DNA of 64,000 bases from Cryptomeria japonica. Lineage: Eukaryota; Streptophyta; Pinopsida; Cupressales; Cupressaceae. The position numbers and the translations under genes are program-made. The DNA is taken from positions 402,332,939-402,396,938 of the forward strand of contig NC_081406.1 in NCBI RefSeq assembly GCF_030272615.1. Direction: 5' to 3'. This document shows, piece by piece, positions 46,598 to 58,239 of the stretch. The notes under the pieces are model-generated. The model had not been told where the DNA came from and ran no database searches. It saw only the letters and a program-made list of their open reading frames with translations. Every line of letters starts with the position of its first letter. The stretch's first letter is position 1.

Positions 46598-48065
46598 CTA
46601 CGCTATAAGCTGCAATGTAATAAGCCACCCGACTGGTCTAGTGCAAAACCTCATACTGCAAAGCATTTGTCTCTGCCCAATGAGTGGACGAGTAACAAAC
46701 AAATCTCTCCAAACAATCCTCCAATCATCCCACAGCTCTAAACCCCTATAAGGTCTCCATGTAATGGCTATCAAGTCATCCACCTGCCATCTCCAAAAAT
46801 TTGTCTTGCCCAGATGGGGCTGAGTGACATAACTTGAATATCTATATACAATAGGCTGACCAAGATCTATGTCATCATCTACAATTGGCCTACATACTGG
46901 GAGGTGCTCCCAAGCCCATACCTGTAAGATCAAAACTCCGGTAGCCATGCTCTTCCTCTCCCTATAAACAATCTCATGCATCTCATGATACATGTGTGCT
47001 AATATACAAGAACCCCAACCTAATCTCCAAGGGGTCTCAACAAGCCTCTCCAGCATCCTGCCCCATCCACAAAAAAATCCCTGTTGTCCCCTATCCGGCA
47101 TAAGAGAACAACCGATAAACCGTACCAAGACGCAAGCAAGTGGAAAATCCTCACTGTACCTGGTCATCATCACATCCCAATTGATAGAACGTGTCAAAAT
47201 ATCTAGATCCCTAAAAACATGTCTGACAGCCTATAATCCAGGAAGTTGCACTGCATCATAATCTACCTTACCCCTAGCAAAAGGGATATGGAGAATCTTG
47301 TAAACATCCTCTGGAGTGATGGTCATCTCCCCAACTGGCAAATGGAACGTGTTATGTTTAGAATGAAATCTCTCAACTAACACCATCAGCATACCGTGAT
47401 TCACACAGATATCAGGTAAATCAAGAAGGTGGGTCAATCCACACAAATCAACCTTTGACAAATGTCGCACTAAGGTCATTGTCAGTGGATAGTTGCATCT
47501 AAAAAGAACATGAGGCAATCGAACCTGCAAAAATCAAACAACAGAGCATCAGCAAGCATTTCAAATTAGCTGATAAGAGAAGTAAAACATGACGCAAATT
47601 CAACTACGCCAATTGCAAAATCAAAATTTCAAGTTTGCACCTTAAAAAATGCTCATTGTTTTCCAAACGATAAAACACATAAGGGCAAGAACTCGTATGA
47701 GTCGGGAATGGGCTTCATATAACAAAAGACTCCCATACGATACAAGACTATACCTAGGATGACAAAAGGGGCTCTTTTGAATATTGTTGTACAATACAAG
47801 GGTAGGATTCGAATGACAAAACTAATAGGCTTAAATGACAAAACAAACTTCATCAATTTGTCATACGAGACAGGATCCTATCTCGTATGATAAAATGAGA
47901 ATGGCCAACTTTAAACGTGCTAAAAAATGAAAAAATCAACAAAAAAATTCAAAATTGAAATGAATAACAGGCTTAAGATCGATCACTCACCACTGGCTTG
48001 TAATTCCATGGTTGATTATGTCATCTCTAGCACTCGAATTGATGCTCACGAGTGGGAAACACCAT
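46598..48065 (-). pseudogene. Antisense plant-mobile-domain (PMD) gene in element G
   Basis: Minus strand, opposite to the host element. Exon 2 (47524-46598) reads CNYPLTMTLVRHL...HNTFHLPVGEMTITPEDVYKILH, later RFIGCSLMPDRGQ...GWGSCILAHMYHEMHE and LILQVWAWEHLP. These are hallmarks of the plant mobile domain (PF10536; MAIN/MAIL1 and transposon-borne relatives). Exon 1 (48065-47991) starts ATG and encodes 25 codons ending HNQPWNYKPV, then a GTGAGT donor. The acceptor TTTTTGCAG ends at 47525. The 466-base intron joins in phase 0 into the PMD frame. Disabling changes are TAG and TGA in exon 1 (codons 13 and 15) and one TAG near 47231. The frame stops at 46598, so the C-terminus may be short. PMD proteins are tied to silencing and genome maintenance, but the role in an element is unknown. 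Confidence 0.75.
47525..47990 (-). other. Predicted intron of the antisense PMD gene
   Basis: Minus strand: donor CCAGTG|GTGAGTGATC at 47990 and acceptor GATTTTTGCAG|GTTCG ending at 47525. The intron is AT-rich and full of stops, while both flanks stay in one phase. Splicing is inferred from the signals only. Confidence 0.55.
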
Positions 48066-48138
48066 TTTTCTTCATAGAAGTCTTTTTGAATTTTCAAACT
48101 TGAAGGGTTAAAATGAATTGAAAATGACACTTTTACCC

Positions 48139-48146
48139 TATATATA
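48139..48146 (-). promoter_or_regulatory. TATA box of the antisense PMD gene
   Basis: GGCTATATATAGGG on the minus strand, about 75 bases upstream of the exon 1 ATG at 48065. That spacing allows a start site about 30 bases downstream plus a short leader. It suggests an independent promoter antisense to the retrotransposon. Confidence 0.55.
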
Positions 48147-48151
48147 GCCAA

Positions 48152-48620
48152 AACCCTAATTTTTCAACTTGCTCCGATGGACATGAAAATTGTACCCTTA
48201 GCTATTTTGCCTGTTTTGATTCCATTTTTGGGATTGAAATCAAAATACAAGATCATTTTCCTAGTAAATTTCACAATTTGAACCACTTAGCGCTTTTTCA
48301 TGAGAAGATCATTCTTGCTTCAATTTGTGCCCAATTTCTCATGAATCAATGCTGAATCTCAACTCCTTTCTCAAGAATCAACGTCGAGTCTACAAAAATT
48401 CCTCTGAATTAATTTGTGCTCAAATCACTTATCATAGCCAAAAAAATTGCCTAATCATCATGTACCCTCGCTATCTTTCGATTTCGCTCCCGAGGGGGCA
48501 TACAAGTGACCTTATGATTCTCACATCTTCAAAGTTGAGAAAATTTTCAAATCTTCATCAAAAGTTGAGTAAAAAATATTTTTCAACTAAAGAAAATTAA
48601 ATTATTATTGCTAAGGGGCA
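48152..48620. other. Non-coding region upstream of the stem-loop array
   Basis: No gene. It contains the purine run ccgagggggcat at 48489-48500, one of several GGGGCAT words in this part of element G. Confidence 0.45.
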
Positions 48621-49165
48621 TCTCAGCTTCATCGCTTCACATCAAGTTGAGATCTCTCGATCATCTGAATTGAATCAATCACTAGGGGCATATCAGTTTC
48701 ATCGCTTCAAATCAAGCTGATATTTGTCTTCATCTGAATCGCTCTTAATGTTAATCAGTTTCATCGCTTTCCATCAAGCTAATTATTTGTTTAAACTCAA
48801 TCAAGGGTTTAAAGAGTATCTTCGATCACATGCTCAATCTAAGCAGGTGTTTCATTTTATCGCATTGAATCAAGCTGGATAGTTTATCTTTGCTCATTGT
48901 GTCTTGATCCATCAAGTTCAAGATCAATTTTATCTTCACTCGCTGTGTCTAGATCAATCAAGTTCTAGATCAGTAAGATCCGCTTCTTGATAAATCAAGT
49001 TCAAGTTTGGTATCTTTGCTCTCTATCGTTCCTAGCTCAATCAAGTTCAGGATTGGTTTTCACTTTAATCAACTCTATTTAGCTTCTTTGCTTCAAATCA
49101 AGCTAAACACCTCGCTTTTCATCTGGTTCATGATCAATCAAGTTTAGAACTGGCATCTCCTAGAC
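48621..49165 (+). repeat. Array of short stem-loops before the element G 3' LTR
   Basis: At least six stem-loops with related loops. TCTCAGCTT / AAGTTGAGA (48621-48652), TATCAGTTT / AAGCTGATA (48691-48722) and TAATCAGTTT / AAGCTAATTA (48752-48785) all have the 14-base loop CATCGCTTYMMATC. CTTGAT-CC-ATCAAG (48903-48916) and CTTGAT-AA-ATCAAG (48986-48999) are compact. TTTAGCTT / AAGCTAAA (49078-49107) again has a 14-base loop. Stem sequences differ but pairing is kept, including G-T wobbles. The first two are preceded by AGGGGCAT. Confidence 0.7.
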
Positions 49166-49221
49166 ATCAACTATTCTTTGAACCAACGCATTTCTCGCAC
49201 ATTAATTCAAAGAGGGGCAAA

Positions 49222-49465
49222 TGTAATACCCTAAAATTCATCATCTAAACCATGGGCCCCTAATCTCAACAACATCACCAAGGTCCTAACCAAAGGCAAT
49301 TAAATCAACTTTGAGCATATTATTAATTCTTTAATCATCAAAAATCAGATGACAAATCAACTACTCAATATTAATTAAATATTTATTTAATTAATTGAAT
49401 CATTCCAAGAATACCATTTTGATCAATTATCCTATTTAATTTATTAAATATCCTAACATATTTAA
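49222..49465 (+). repeat. 3' LTR of element G, first part
   Basis: Begins TGTAATACCC immediately after the polypurine tract AAAGAGGGGCAAA (49209-49221). Interrupted at 49465 by the chromovirus at target TTTAA. Confidence 0.75.
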
Positions 49466-51053
49466 TGGTGTAGGAGCACCCTTCCAAATTAGTTCTCTTT
49501 CTTTGTTTTGTTGGTGTTATGCTTCTTTAGAAGTCATTGTACATGAATAAGAGCCATGAGCTCATGTGTGCTAGACTAGGTCCTAGTTTTAGGTCCTTAG
49601 TGTTTTGTTGTGATTTCTTGTGCAGGAGAGGTTCAGTGTGCCTGGAATGTGTGTTAGGCCTTATTGTCATGTTGATGTCCTTAGGATAGCCCAAAATAGG
49701 CTTAGGAGTCATGAAAAGAAACAATGGCAATGTTGCTCAAAAGATGCAAAAGTTGCATGACAACTTTTAAAAGTTGTCAAGCAACTTTTCCACCCAAAAT
49801 GGTCATAGACCCTTGTTGTGCATGGAGAGCCCTAATTTTGGCACAATGACTAAGGTATGGGTAGTATAAGTATTTGTAAACCCTAAATTAATGGGTTGGA
49901 TGTCAGACATTGTACGGCCCTAGCAAAAAGACCAGACTGTGACTGTAAAACTGTTACCAGTCAGGTTGAATGAAGCAACCAAGCAAGTTAATGGATTAAG
50001 ATATGTCCAAAACCATGTGGAATGTCTTTCATGGTGTAAATAATTTCATTTCAAGCAATTAGTTTAGGTGTTTATTTGTAGATTGAGTGTGTTTGTAAAT
50101 AGTTTGTAAATTGTCTTCTTTCTGTCCAGTTTTGGATAGGATTATGTAAATGGCTGCATAACTCCATTCCCCATTGTGGAACCACCATGAAACCATGGGG
50201 AATGAGAGTGCACACCTTTTACCATACTGCAAAACAAGTAGGACCCTTAAAAATGTAGGAAGGCCAAGCAAAGACCCACTCCTAGGCGAGACTAGATAGT
50301 GCCCGGCTAGGAGAGGCTAAATTGCAGAGGTCTTGGAGAGCAAAGTTGGATAGAGGAAGGTACACCCTTTGGAGGAGGTGTAGAGGAGTGTTTGAAGAAT
50401 CATTGGTGTGAAGGAGGAGCCTCCACCAATCCAAAAAAAGTGGCTAAAACACAAAACACTCACTGTGACCCAGGCAGACCACAAAACCCTCACAAAACCC
50501 TTAAAAACCCCAAAATTCGCCCAAGGCACCGTACGACCACTTGGAGGCCCAAAACCTAGAAAATCCTTGAGCCCTTGTGAATTGAATGGTAGTCTATTTT
50601 GGGAGTTTGGGTTGTGTATGCATCATTTGTGAGAGAAAGCCCTAAAGGACCGGGTAGGAGGCCTAATTGGTCCTAATCCTTGTAGCCCTGTTTTGTAAGA
50701 AAAAACACAAAACAGTGTAATCGGTAGAAAGGATGGAGGTAGAAAATTCTTGGGGGTACATGGAGGGATGTAAAACATGGTTTAAGACCTGATTTAACCT
50801 TGCTAAGACCTTGGAAGGTGTGGAACAAGCCTTAGCTCTTATTAGCCATAGTAAGGGATTTTGAGTCTCATGAGTAGATGAGACCTTAGGAGCAGCATAG
50901 CAACTCATTGATGGGTGGATTGGACAAGATCAGGGGATTCCTCAAGAAAAGGAAGTCCTAGAGACCCTAGGGTGTGAGGAGAACACTAGGTGATCCAAGG
51001 AAAGGATCCAAGAGCATAGACTAGGCTAGTCTATCGCAAGCACCAACCCATCA
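49466..51053 (+). repeat. 5' LTR of the chromovirus
   Basis: 1,588 bases, TGGTGTAGGAGC...ACCCATCA. About 95% identical by eye to the 3' copy. Confidence 0.95.
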
Positions 51054-51056
51054 GAT

Positions 51057-51068
51057 TGGTATCAGAGC
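51057..51068 (+). promoter_or_regulatory. Primer-binding site of the chromovirus
   Basis: TGGTATCAGAGC, a perfect match to the plant initiator-Met-tRNA 3' end, three bases inside the 5' LTR. Confidence 0.95.
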
Positions 51069-51132
51069 AGGTTAAAGACTTGTTGGATTGTGTATGTCTC
51101 TATATACTGGTGAATTAGTAGGGGAGAGCAGA

Positions 51133-54100
51133 ATGGTCACTAATGCAGAGATGGCTAGAGAGGTGGAAGAATAGAAGGAGAAGAATAGACTCCTTGAAGA
51201 AGCTATGAGCGAGATAAGGGATAAACCGTAGGAAGTGGTGGATCAGAGGATACAAGGACCTTGGGATGAAGACACCAAGGGTAAAGGCAAGAAGACTATA
51301 GACATAGATGACATTATCCCTGAACCAGATCCCTTGTTCAATGAAGAACCTTTTGTGAAGGCTATTAAGGCCTTGAACACCAAAGCCTTTGAAGTATTGC
51401 CACATTTCAGTGGAAGAATGGACATTGACACTATTATGGAATGGATTGAGGGCATGGAAAACCACTTTGAGTGTGAAGGAGTGACAGAGGCTCAAAAGGT
51501 TAAACTTGCCAAATCAAGATTAAGGGGAGCAGCTTTGACATGGTGGAAGTACCTGCAAGAAGAAAGAGTTAGTATGGGAAAGCTACCTATTGCAAATTGG
51601 AAAGCTATGGTGAGTAAGATTAAGGAGAACTACTTACCAGAGGATTATGAAGTCCAACTTCATAAAAAGAGACAAGGATTGAAGCAGAAGGATCTTGATG
51701 TGACCTCCTACATAGAGGAGTTTCAAAAGCTATGTCTTAGGTCCAAAGTCCAAGAAGATGAATCCATTAAGGTGGCTAGGTATCTAAGCAGCCTAAAGTG
51801 AAACATTCAAGAGGAGATAAGCCTATGGACTCCTACTACTGTCCAAAAATGTCATCAGCTTGCTACCAAGGTAGAAGAGAGGAACAAAAGGAAAGGAGAC
51901 TCCAATAATAGGGGTAGAGGCAGAGGTAGAGATCAAGTGAATCACCGAGGTGGTTATCAAAGCAAGACAAATGAGCAAAGGAACCAAGGAGAAGCCAAGT
52001 TGACTGAGCATGGCAGTGAAGCCAATCTCAGAGCAGGACATTCTAGAGGAAGAGGTGCATAAGGTGGTCCAAATAGGGGTAGAGGTATCGGCAGAGGTAA
52101 CTCCTATTTTGCAACAATGAAGTGTTACAATTGTGGACAATTGGGATACCCGACATATAGATGCCCTGACAAGCCTACATCATCAAATAGTGGAAAGCGG
52201 GTTGCATATGCACATGAAGACTCATCAAGCAGCAAGACACCTGAGGTGGACCATATTGAATCAGAGATTGGAGAAAATCTAATGTTCAATAGGGTCTTGA
52301 TAAGACAGCCAGAGAAGAGTGAACCTAAGCATAGGAGAGCATTGTTTAGGGTGAGGTGCAAGATTCTTGGTAAAGTTTGCAAGGTGATAGTTGATTCAGG
52401 CTCAACTGACAATATCATATCAGAAGAGGTAGTCAATAAATTAAAACTCACAAGGATACCCCACACTAACCCATACAAGATGACATGGTTGAATCATGAG
52501 CAGAGTGTGCTAGTCAATGAGTAGACTTGGGTAGAGTTTTCTATTGGAGGATACAAGGATAAGATCCTTTGTGATGTGTTACCTATGGATGCATGTCACT
52601 TATTGCTAGGAAGACCCTGGCAATTTGATAGGAAGGTGATCTATGATGGAGAGGAGAACTCCATTTCCTTTAAGAAGGATAGCAAGACCTTCAAGATTTA
52701 GTCTTTGACAGAGAATGAAGAGGGAAATTCAAGAACACCTAGTGTTTTATTGGCTATCGATAAAGAGTTTTTAAACTTGCTACATGAGGAGAAGATAGTG
52801 AAGTGTGTCATCTTTGTGAAGCCAAAGGAGGAAGAAGACAAGTTGTAGGCAGAGATACCCAAGGAGGTGAAGCACATGTTGCAAGAGTATAAGGACATAG
52901 TGAGTGATGGAGCACCTACAACACTCCCACTAAGAAGGTCAATAAGTCATCAAATAGACTTTGTTCCTAGTGCATCATTACCTAACAAGGTTGCATATAA
53001 GCTTACACCTGATTAGAATAAGGAGGTAGCAAGGCAAGTGCAGGAGTTATTGGAACAAGGACTGATTAAGAAGAGCATCAACCCATGTGTAGTCTCGGTA
53101 GTGCTAGCATCAAAAAAAGGAGGTAAGTGGAGACTCTACACTTACTCAAGAACAATCAATAGGATTACCATAAGGTATAGGTTTTCTATTCCTAGAATAG
53201 AGGATCTAATGGACTATTTAGGAGGGGCTATGTATTTCACCAAGCTAGACCTTAAAAGTGGTTATCACCAAATAAGAATTAAGGAGGGTGATGAGTGGAA
53301 GACTGCTTTTAAAACCATAGAAGGATTTTATGAATGGCTTGTGATGCCATTTGGGCTTACTAATGCTACAAGAACCTTCATGAGGTTGATGAATGAAGTG
53401 TTGAAGGATTTCACAGGCAGATTTGTGGTGGTGTACCTAGATGACATTCTCATCTATAGCAGAACCAAAGAGGAGCACCTTGAGCATTTGAGGTTAGTCT
53501 TAGAGAGGTTGCATGAGGAGAAGCTATCCATCAACCTAGAGAAGTGTGACTTCTTGAAGCAAGAGCTGGTCTACTTAGGATTTGTGGTGTTTAAAGGAAC
53601 CTTGAAGATGGATCCAAGCAAAGTGGAGGCAATCTTGAATTGGCCTGCACCTAAAATAGGGACTGAGGTTAGAAGTTTCCATGGATTAGCTCAATTCTAT
53701 AGGAAGTTTGTGAGGAACTTCAGTGGCATATGTGCACCAGTCCTTGACACCATCAAAGGAGACCTTAAAACTAAGTTTAAATGGACTGAGCAGGCTGACA
53801 AAGCATTTCAATTGTTGAAACAAGAAGTAGCCACAAAACCTATCCTTCTCCTACCTACGTTTGATAAGCTATTCACTTTGGAGTGTGATGCAAGTGGAAT
53901 TGTAGTAGGTGGTGTGTTGAGTCAAGAGGGAAGACCTATGGCATTTTTCAATGAGAATCTTAATGAAGCAAAGAAGAAGTACTCAGCCTATGACCTAAAG
54001 TTGTATGCATTAGTGCAGTCACTAAAGAAATGGAGGCATTACCTACTCCCAAAGGAATTTGTAGTGTTCACAGACAACCAGGCATTGAGTTACATTAACA

Positions 54101-55836
54101 CTCAAGAGAAGCTCAGCAATAGACATCTGAAATGGATGGAATACCTCCAATCCTTCACCTTCACCATCAAGCATAAGAAGGGGAAACTTAATAAGGTGGC
54201 AAATGCCTTAAGTAGGAAGTTGTTGATAGTTCAAGAAATATAGTTGCAGAGCATAGGCATAGAAGGTTTCAAAGACCTCTATGAAGGAGATGAAGACTTC
54301 TCATCAGCTTACAAGGTTTGCAAAGAGTTTGAGAACCATTTCCATGGTGAGTATGCAGATTACACTCTCCAAAACGGTCTCTTGTTCAAGGGTAACTAGT
54401 TGTGTTTACCTAGAGGATCCATGAGGGAGAACCTCATCCAAGAAAAACATAATGGCAGTTTAAGTGGACACTTTGGAGTCAACAAAACCTTGCATGTAGT
54501 ACAAAGGTACTACTATTGGCCAAAGTTGCCAAGAGATGTAAAGAGGTATGTAGAGCAATGTGGAGTGTGTCAAAGAGAAAAAGGAGGATCAAGCAATGCT
54601 GGTCTTTATCAACCATTACCGGTCCCTAACAGACCTTGGGAATGTATAATCATGGACTTTGTCATAGGACTTCCCAAGACTAAAATAAGTATGGACAGCA
54701 TCTATGTAGTAGTAGATAAATTTTCCAAGATGAGTCATTTCATTCCTTGTAAGACTACACATGATGCTAGCTATGTTGCACATCTCTTCTTCAAAGAGAT
54801 TGTTAGGATTCATGGACTCCCTTTAAGCATTATTTCAGATAGGGACAACAAGCTCATGGGTCATTTTTGGTAGACATTATGGAGGAGACTAGGAACTAAC
54901 TTGTCATTTAGCTTAGCTTACCATCCACAAACAGATGGTCAAACTAAAGTCATCAATAGGGTGTTAGGCAATTTGTTGAGGTGTCTAACTAAGGAATATG
55001 GTCAGATATGGGACCTAATCATTCCTCAAGCAGAGTATTCATATAATGATAGTGTGAATAGAACCACTGGTAGAAGCCTTTTTGAGGTTGTGTATGGCAG
55101 ACACCCAAGGGGAGTATGTGAGTTGAGAGACCTTAGTACTTTGGAGATAAATAGTGGGCAAGCAAAGGACTTCACTCAAACCATCAAGGAAGTTCAAGAG
55201 CAAGTTAAGAATGCCATCCTTGAATCCACTCAAAAACTGAAGGTCAAAGTGGATGAGAGAAGGAAAGAAGTTCAGTTCAAGGTGGGGGACTATGTGATGG
55301 TACATTTGAGCAAAGCCAGGATGCAAAGTGGTAAGCCTACCAAACTGCAGATGAAGAGAGTAGGACCTTGTCAAATTCTAGAAAAATATGGTGAGAACAC
55401 CTATAAGGTTGATTTACCTTCAGACTTAGCATTTTCACCAATCTTTAATGTTGTTGATCTGGTAATGTACAAGGGAGAGATAGCAGGGCAAACTGAGAAC
55501 CAAGCTAAGGTATTACAAGACTTGGATGTAAATACCTTACCTCAAGTGAAAAAGCCTAAAGTAGAGGAGATCTTGGAATCAAGGGTGAAGAAGTCTACTA
55601 AACACCAGTTCTACATGGAGCACTTAGTGAAATGGGCAGATCAACTAGTATCTGAAGCTACATGGGTGGAGGAGAGCAGGTTCAAGACACTTGGAATAGA
55701 CCCGACTCTCATCTCTTCTTCTATTTCTAAGTTGTGTGTAGAGGGGGAGTATGGTACAGGAGCACTCTTCCAAACTCTTTCTCTTTCTTTTTTTTTTTGG
55801 TGTTATGCTTCTTTAGAAGCCATTGTACATGAATAA
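51133..55836 (+). pseudogene. gag-pol of the chromovirus, single frame
   Basis: One frame from ATG 51133 to 55836 (about 1,568 codons) with no frameshift and eleven in-frame stops, nine of them TAG. Domains: retrotransposon gag (51400-51800, ALTWWKYLQ); zinc knuckle CYNCGQLGYPTYRC (52123-52164; His replaced by Tyr); protease DSGS (52393-52404); RT with intact YLDD (53434-53445); RNase H (LECDASGIVVGGVLSQ); integrase zinc region (CGVCQREK) and DDE core, with Asp at 54655 and 54838 but Lys (54946-54948) where the catalytic Glu of TDGQTE belongs; C-terminal chromodomain (EEILESRVKKSTKHQFYMEH, 55563-55690). The last 28 codons run through the polypurine tract into the 3' LTR. It would drive copy-and-paste transposition, but is inactive. 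Confidence 0.96.
55740..55751 (+). promoter_or_regulatory. Polypurine tract of the chromovirus
   Basis: AGAGGGGGAGTA directly before the 3' LTR at 55752. It lies inside the pol frame. Confidence 0.9.
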
Positions 55837-57338
55837 GAGCCATGAGCTCATGTGTGCTAGACTAGGTCCTAGTTTTAGGTCCTTAGTGTTTTATTGTGAT
55901 TTCTTGTGTAGGAGAGGTTGAGTGTGCCTAGAATGTGTGTTAGGCCTTATTGGCATGTTGATGTCCTTAGGATAGCCAAAAATAGGCTTAGCAGTCATGA
56001 AAAGCAACAATTGCAATGTTGCTCAAAAGATGCAAAAGTTGCATGACAACTTTTAAAAGTTGTCAAGCAACTTTTCCACCCAAAATGGTCATAGATCCTT
56101 GTTGTACGTTGAGAGCCCTAATTTTGGCACACCGACAAAGGTATGGGTAGTATAAGTATTTGCAAATCCTAAATTAATGGGTTGGATGTCAGACATTGTA
56201 CGACACTAGCAAAAAGACCAGACTGTGACTGTAAAACTGTTACCAGTCAGGTTGAATGAAGCAACCAAGCAAGTTAATGGATTGAGATACATCCAAAACT
56301 ATGTGGAATGTCTTTCATGGTGTAAATAATTTCATTTCAAGCAATTATTTTAGGTGTTTATTTGCAGATTGAGTGTGTTTGTAAATAGTTGTTAAATTGT
56401 CTTCTTTCTGTCCAGTTTTGGATAGGATTGTGTAAATGGTTGTATAACTCCATTCCCTGTTGTGGAACCACCATGAAAGAATGGGGAATGAGAGTTAAGA
56501 CCTTGTACCATAATATAAAACAATCAGGTCCCTTAAAAATGTAGGAAGGCCAAGCAAAGACCCACTCCTAGGCGAGACTGGACAGTGCCCGGCTAGGAGA
56601 GGTTAAATTGCAGAGGTCTTGGAGAACAAGGTTGGATAGAGGAAGGTACACCCTTTGGAGGAGGTGTAGAGGAGTGTTTGAAGCATCATTGGTGTGAAGG
56701 AGGAGCCTCCACCAATCCAAACAAGTGGCTAAAACACAAAACACTCACTGTGACCCAGGCAGACCACAAAACCCTCACAAAACCCTTAAAAACCCCAAAA
56801 TTCGCCCAAGGCACCGTACGACCACTTGGAGGCCCAAAACCTTGAAAATCCTTGAGCCCTTTCCAATTGAATGGTATTCTATTTTGGGATTTTGTGTTGT
56901 GTATGCATCATTTGTGAGAGAAATCCCTAAAGGATTGGGTAGGAGGCCTAATTGGTCCTAATCCTTGTAGCCCTGTTTTGTAAGCAAAAACACAAAATAG
57001 TGTAATTGGTAGAAAGGATGAAGGTAGAAACTTCTTGGGGGAACATGGAGGGATGTAAAACATGTTTTAAGACCTGATTTAACCTTTCTAAGACCTTGGA
57101 AGGTGTGGAACAAGCCTTAGCCCTTATTAGCCATAGTAAGGGATTTTGAGTCTCATGAGTAGATGAGACCTTAGGAGCATCATAGCAACTCATTGGTGGG
57201 TGGATTGGGCAAGGTCAGGGGATTCCTCAAGAAAAGGAAGTCCTATAGACCCTAGGGTGTGAGGAGAACACCAGGTGATCCAAGGAAAGGATCCAAGAGC
57301 ATAGACTAGGCTAGTCTATCCCAAGCACCAACCCATCA
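55752..57338 (+). repeat. 3' LTR of the chromovirus
   Basis: 1,587 bases, TGGTACAGGAGC...ACCCATCA, followed by the target duplication TTTAA. Confidence 0.95.
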
Positions 57339-57343
57339 TTTAA

Positions 57344-58212
57344 TTAATTAATAAATTTGCCATTTAATCATGCAAAAAATAAATTAATTTATTACAAAAG
57401 AGGAATTAATTTGAAAATAAAATAAAAGAATCAAATTGAGAAAGAAATCAAACTCGAGATATTATTTCCTTCTAAATTTAGAACTTGAAATCAGAAAAAA
57501 CAATTAATTGAATTATTAATTGCTATTCTCTAAAATTGGAACTCACAGCTTTTGAGAAAAAGAAGTTACGTTGCATTGAAAAGACTCTTTTCTTGAATAA
57601 ATCAAAGAATTATCTATTTTTATCACAAGTGCATGAAATTAATTAATTTTTATTTCTAATGCAACTTGAACTTCTTATTAAAATGCATTTCAATTAAACT
57701 ATAATTGGAATCTATCTCAAGGTTAACTGAACCCGATTTCTCAATTATTTCAATTAGTTCTAATTTGTCTTTTTTCTTGATCTCTCTTGTAATTCTCTAT
57801 AAATTCAGCCTATCAGCTCTCATTCAAATCACCCCAAAGATATTTGAGAAACACCTTGGAGATTATTATTATGCTGATTTTTCTCTAGAGTCATTGAAGG
57901 TATTGTGCTTTTTTTATTATTTGCATCCATATTTTGTTTATTTCATTATTGCTTGAACCCATATTCCTTGATTTGATATTGCTTGAATTATTCATCCATC
58001 TTGCATCCATATAGTTTAATATCATGCTTATATAGATTAAATCCTTTGTCTTGGTGTAGTCTAGTCACTAGTATTTCTTATTAAAAACTAAGAGCAATCT
58101 TATACTAGCATCTTTTAGAAAGAAATTAGTTGCTTTGTTATGTTTTATTATTTATTGATTATTGATTTACTAACCATATATGTAATGACTTAATTGAAGT
58201 GTTGTGCTTGCA
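57344..58212 (+). repeat. 3' LTR of element G, second part
   Basis: Resumes after the target duplication and ends CTTGCA at 58212. A TATA-like TCTATAAATT (57795-57804) is followed by CT-rich sequence. The 83-codon frame at 57705-57956 is not supported as a gene. Confidence 0.7.
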
Positions 58213-58239
58213 GCTATCAGACCTTTTCACTTTTTCACA

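Larger units (their letters stand above)
49466..57338 (+). mobile_element. Chromovirus: complete Ty3/gypsy element with chromodomain
   Basis: 7,873 bases with two full LTRs, primer site, a single gag-pol frame, polypurine tract and a perfect 5-bp target duplication TTTAA (49461-49465 and 57339-57343). Protease, RT, RNase H, integrase, then a chromodomain define a chromovirus. It lies inside the 3' LTR of element G, so it is younger than G. Confidence 0.97.
44441..58212 (+). mobile_element. Element G: 3' half of a Tat/Ogre-like gypsy, split by a chromovirus
   Basis: Integrase C-terminus (44463-44910), hairpin modules, a non-coding spacer, an antisense PMD gene (46598-48065), a stem-loop array, a polypurine tract and a 3' LTR (49222-49465 plus 57344-58212, 1,113 bases without the insert). 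Gag, protease, RT and most of integrase are missing upstream of 44441. An antisense extra ORF between pol and the 3' LTR is a described arrangement in Tat-lineage gypsy elements. Confidence 0.75.

Noticed and set aside
48621-49165. CRISPR-like array
   Set aside because: Repeats are imperfect inverted repeats of changing sequence with no constant direct repeat or regular spacers, and the DNA is eukaryotic.
49527-50908. Several 60-80 codon ORFs on both strands in the chromovirus LTRs, matched at 56725-57193
   Set aside because: They are in LTR sequence, change length between the two LTR copies and have no homologue I recognise.
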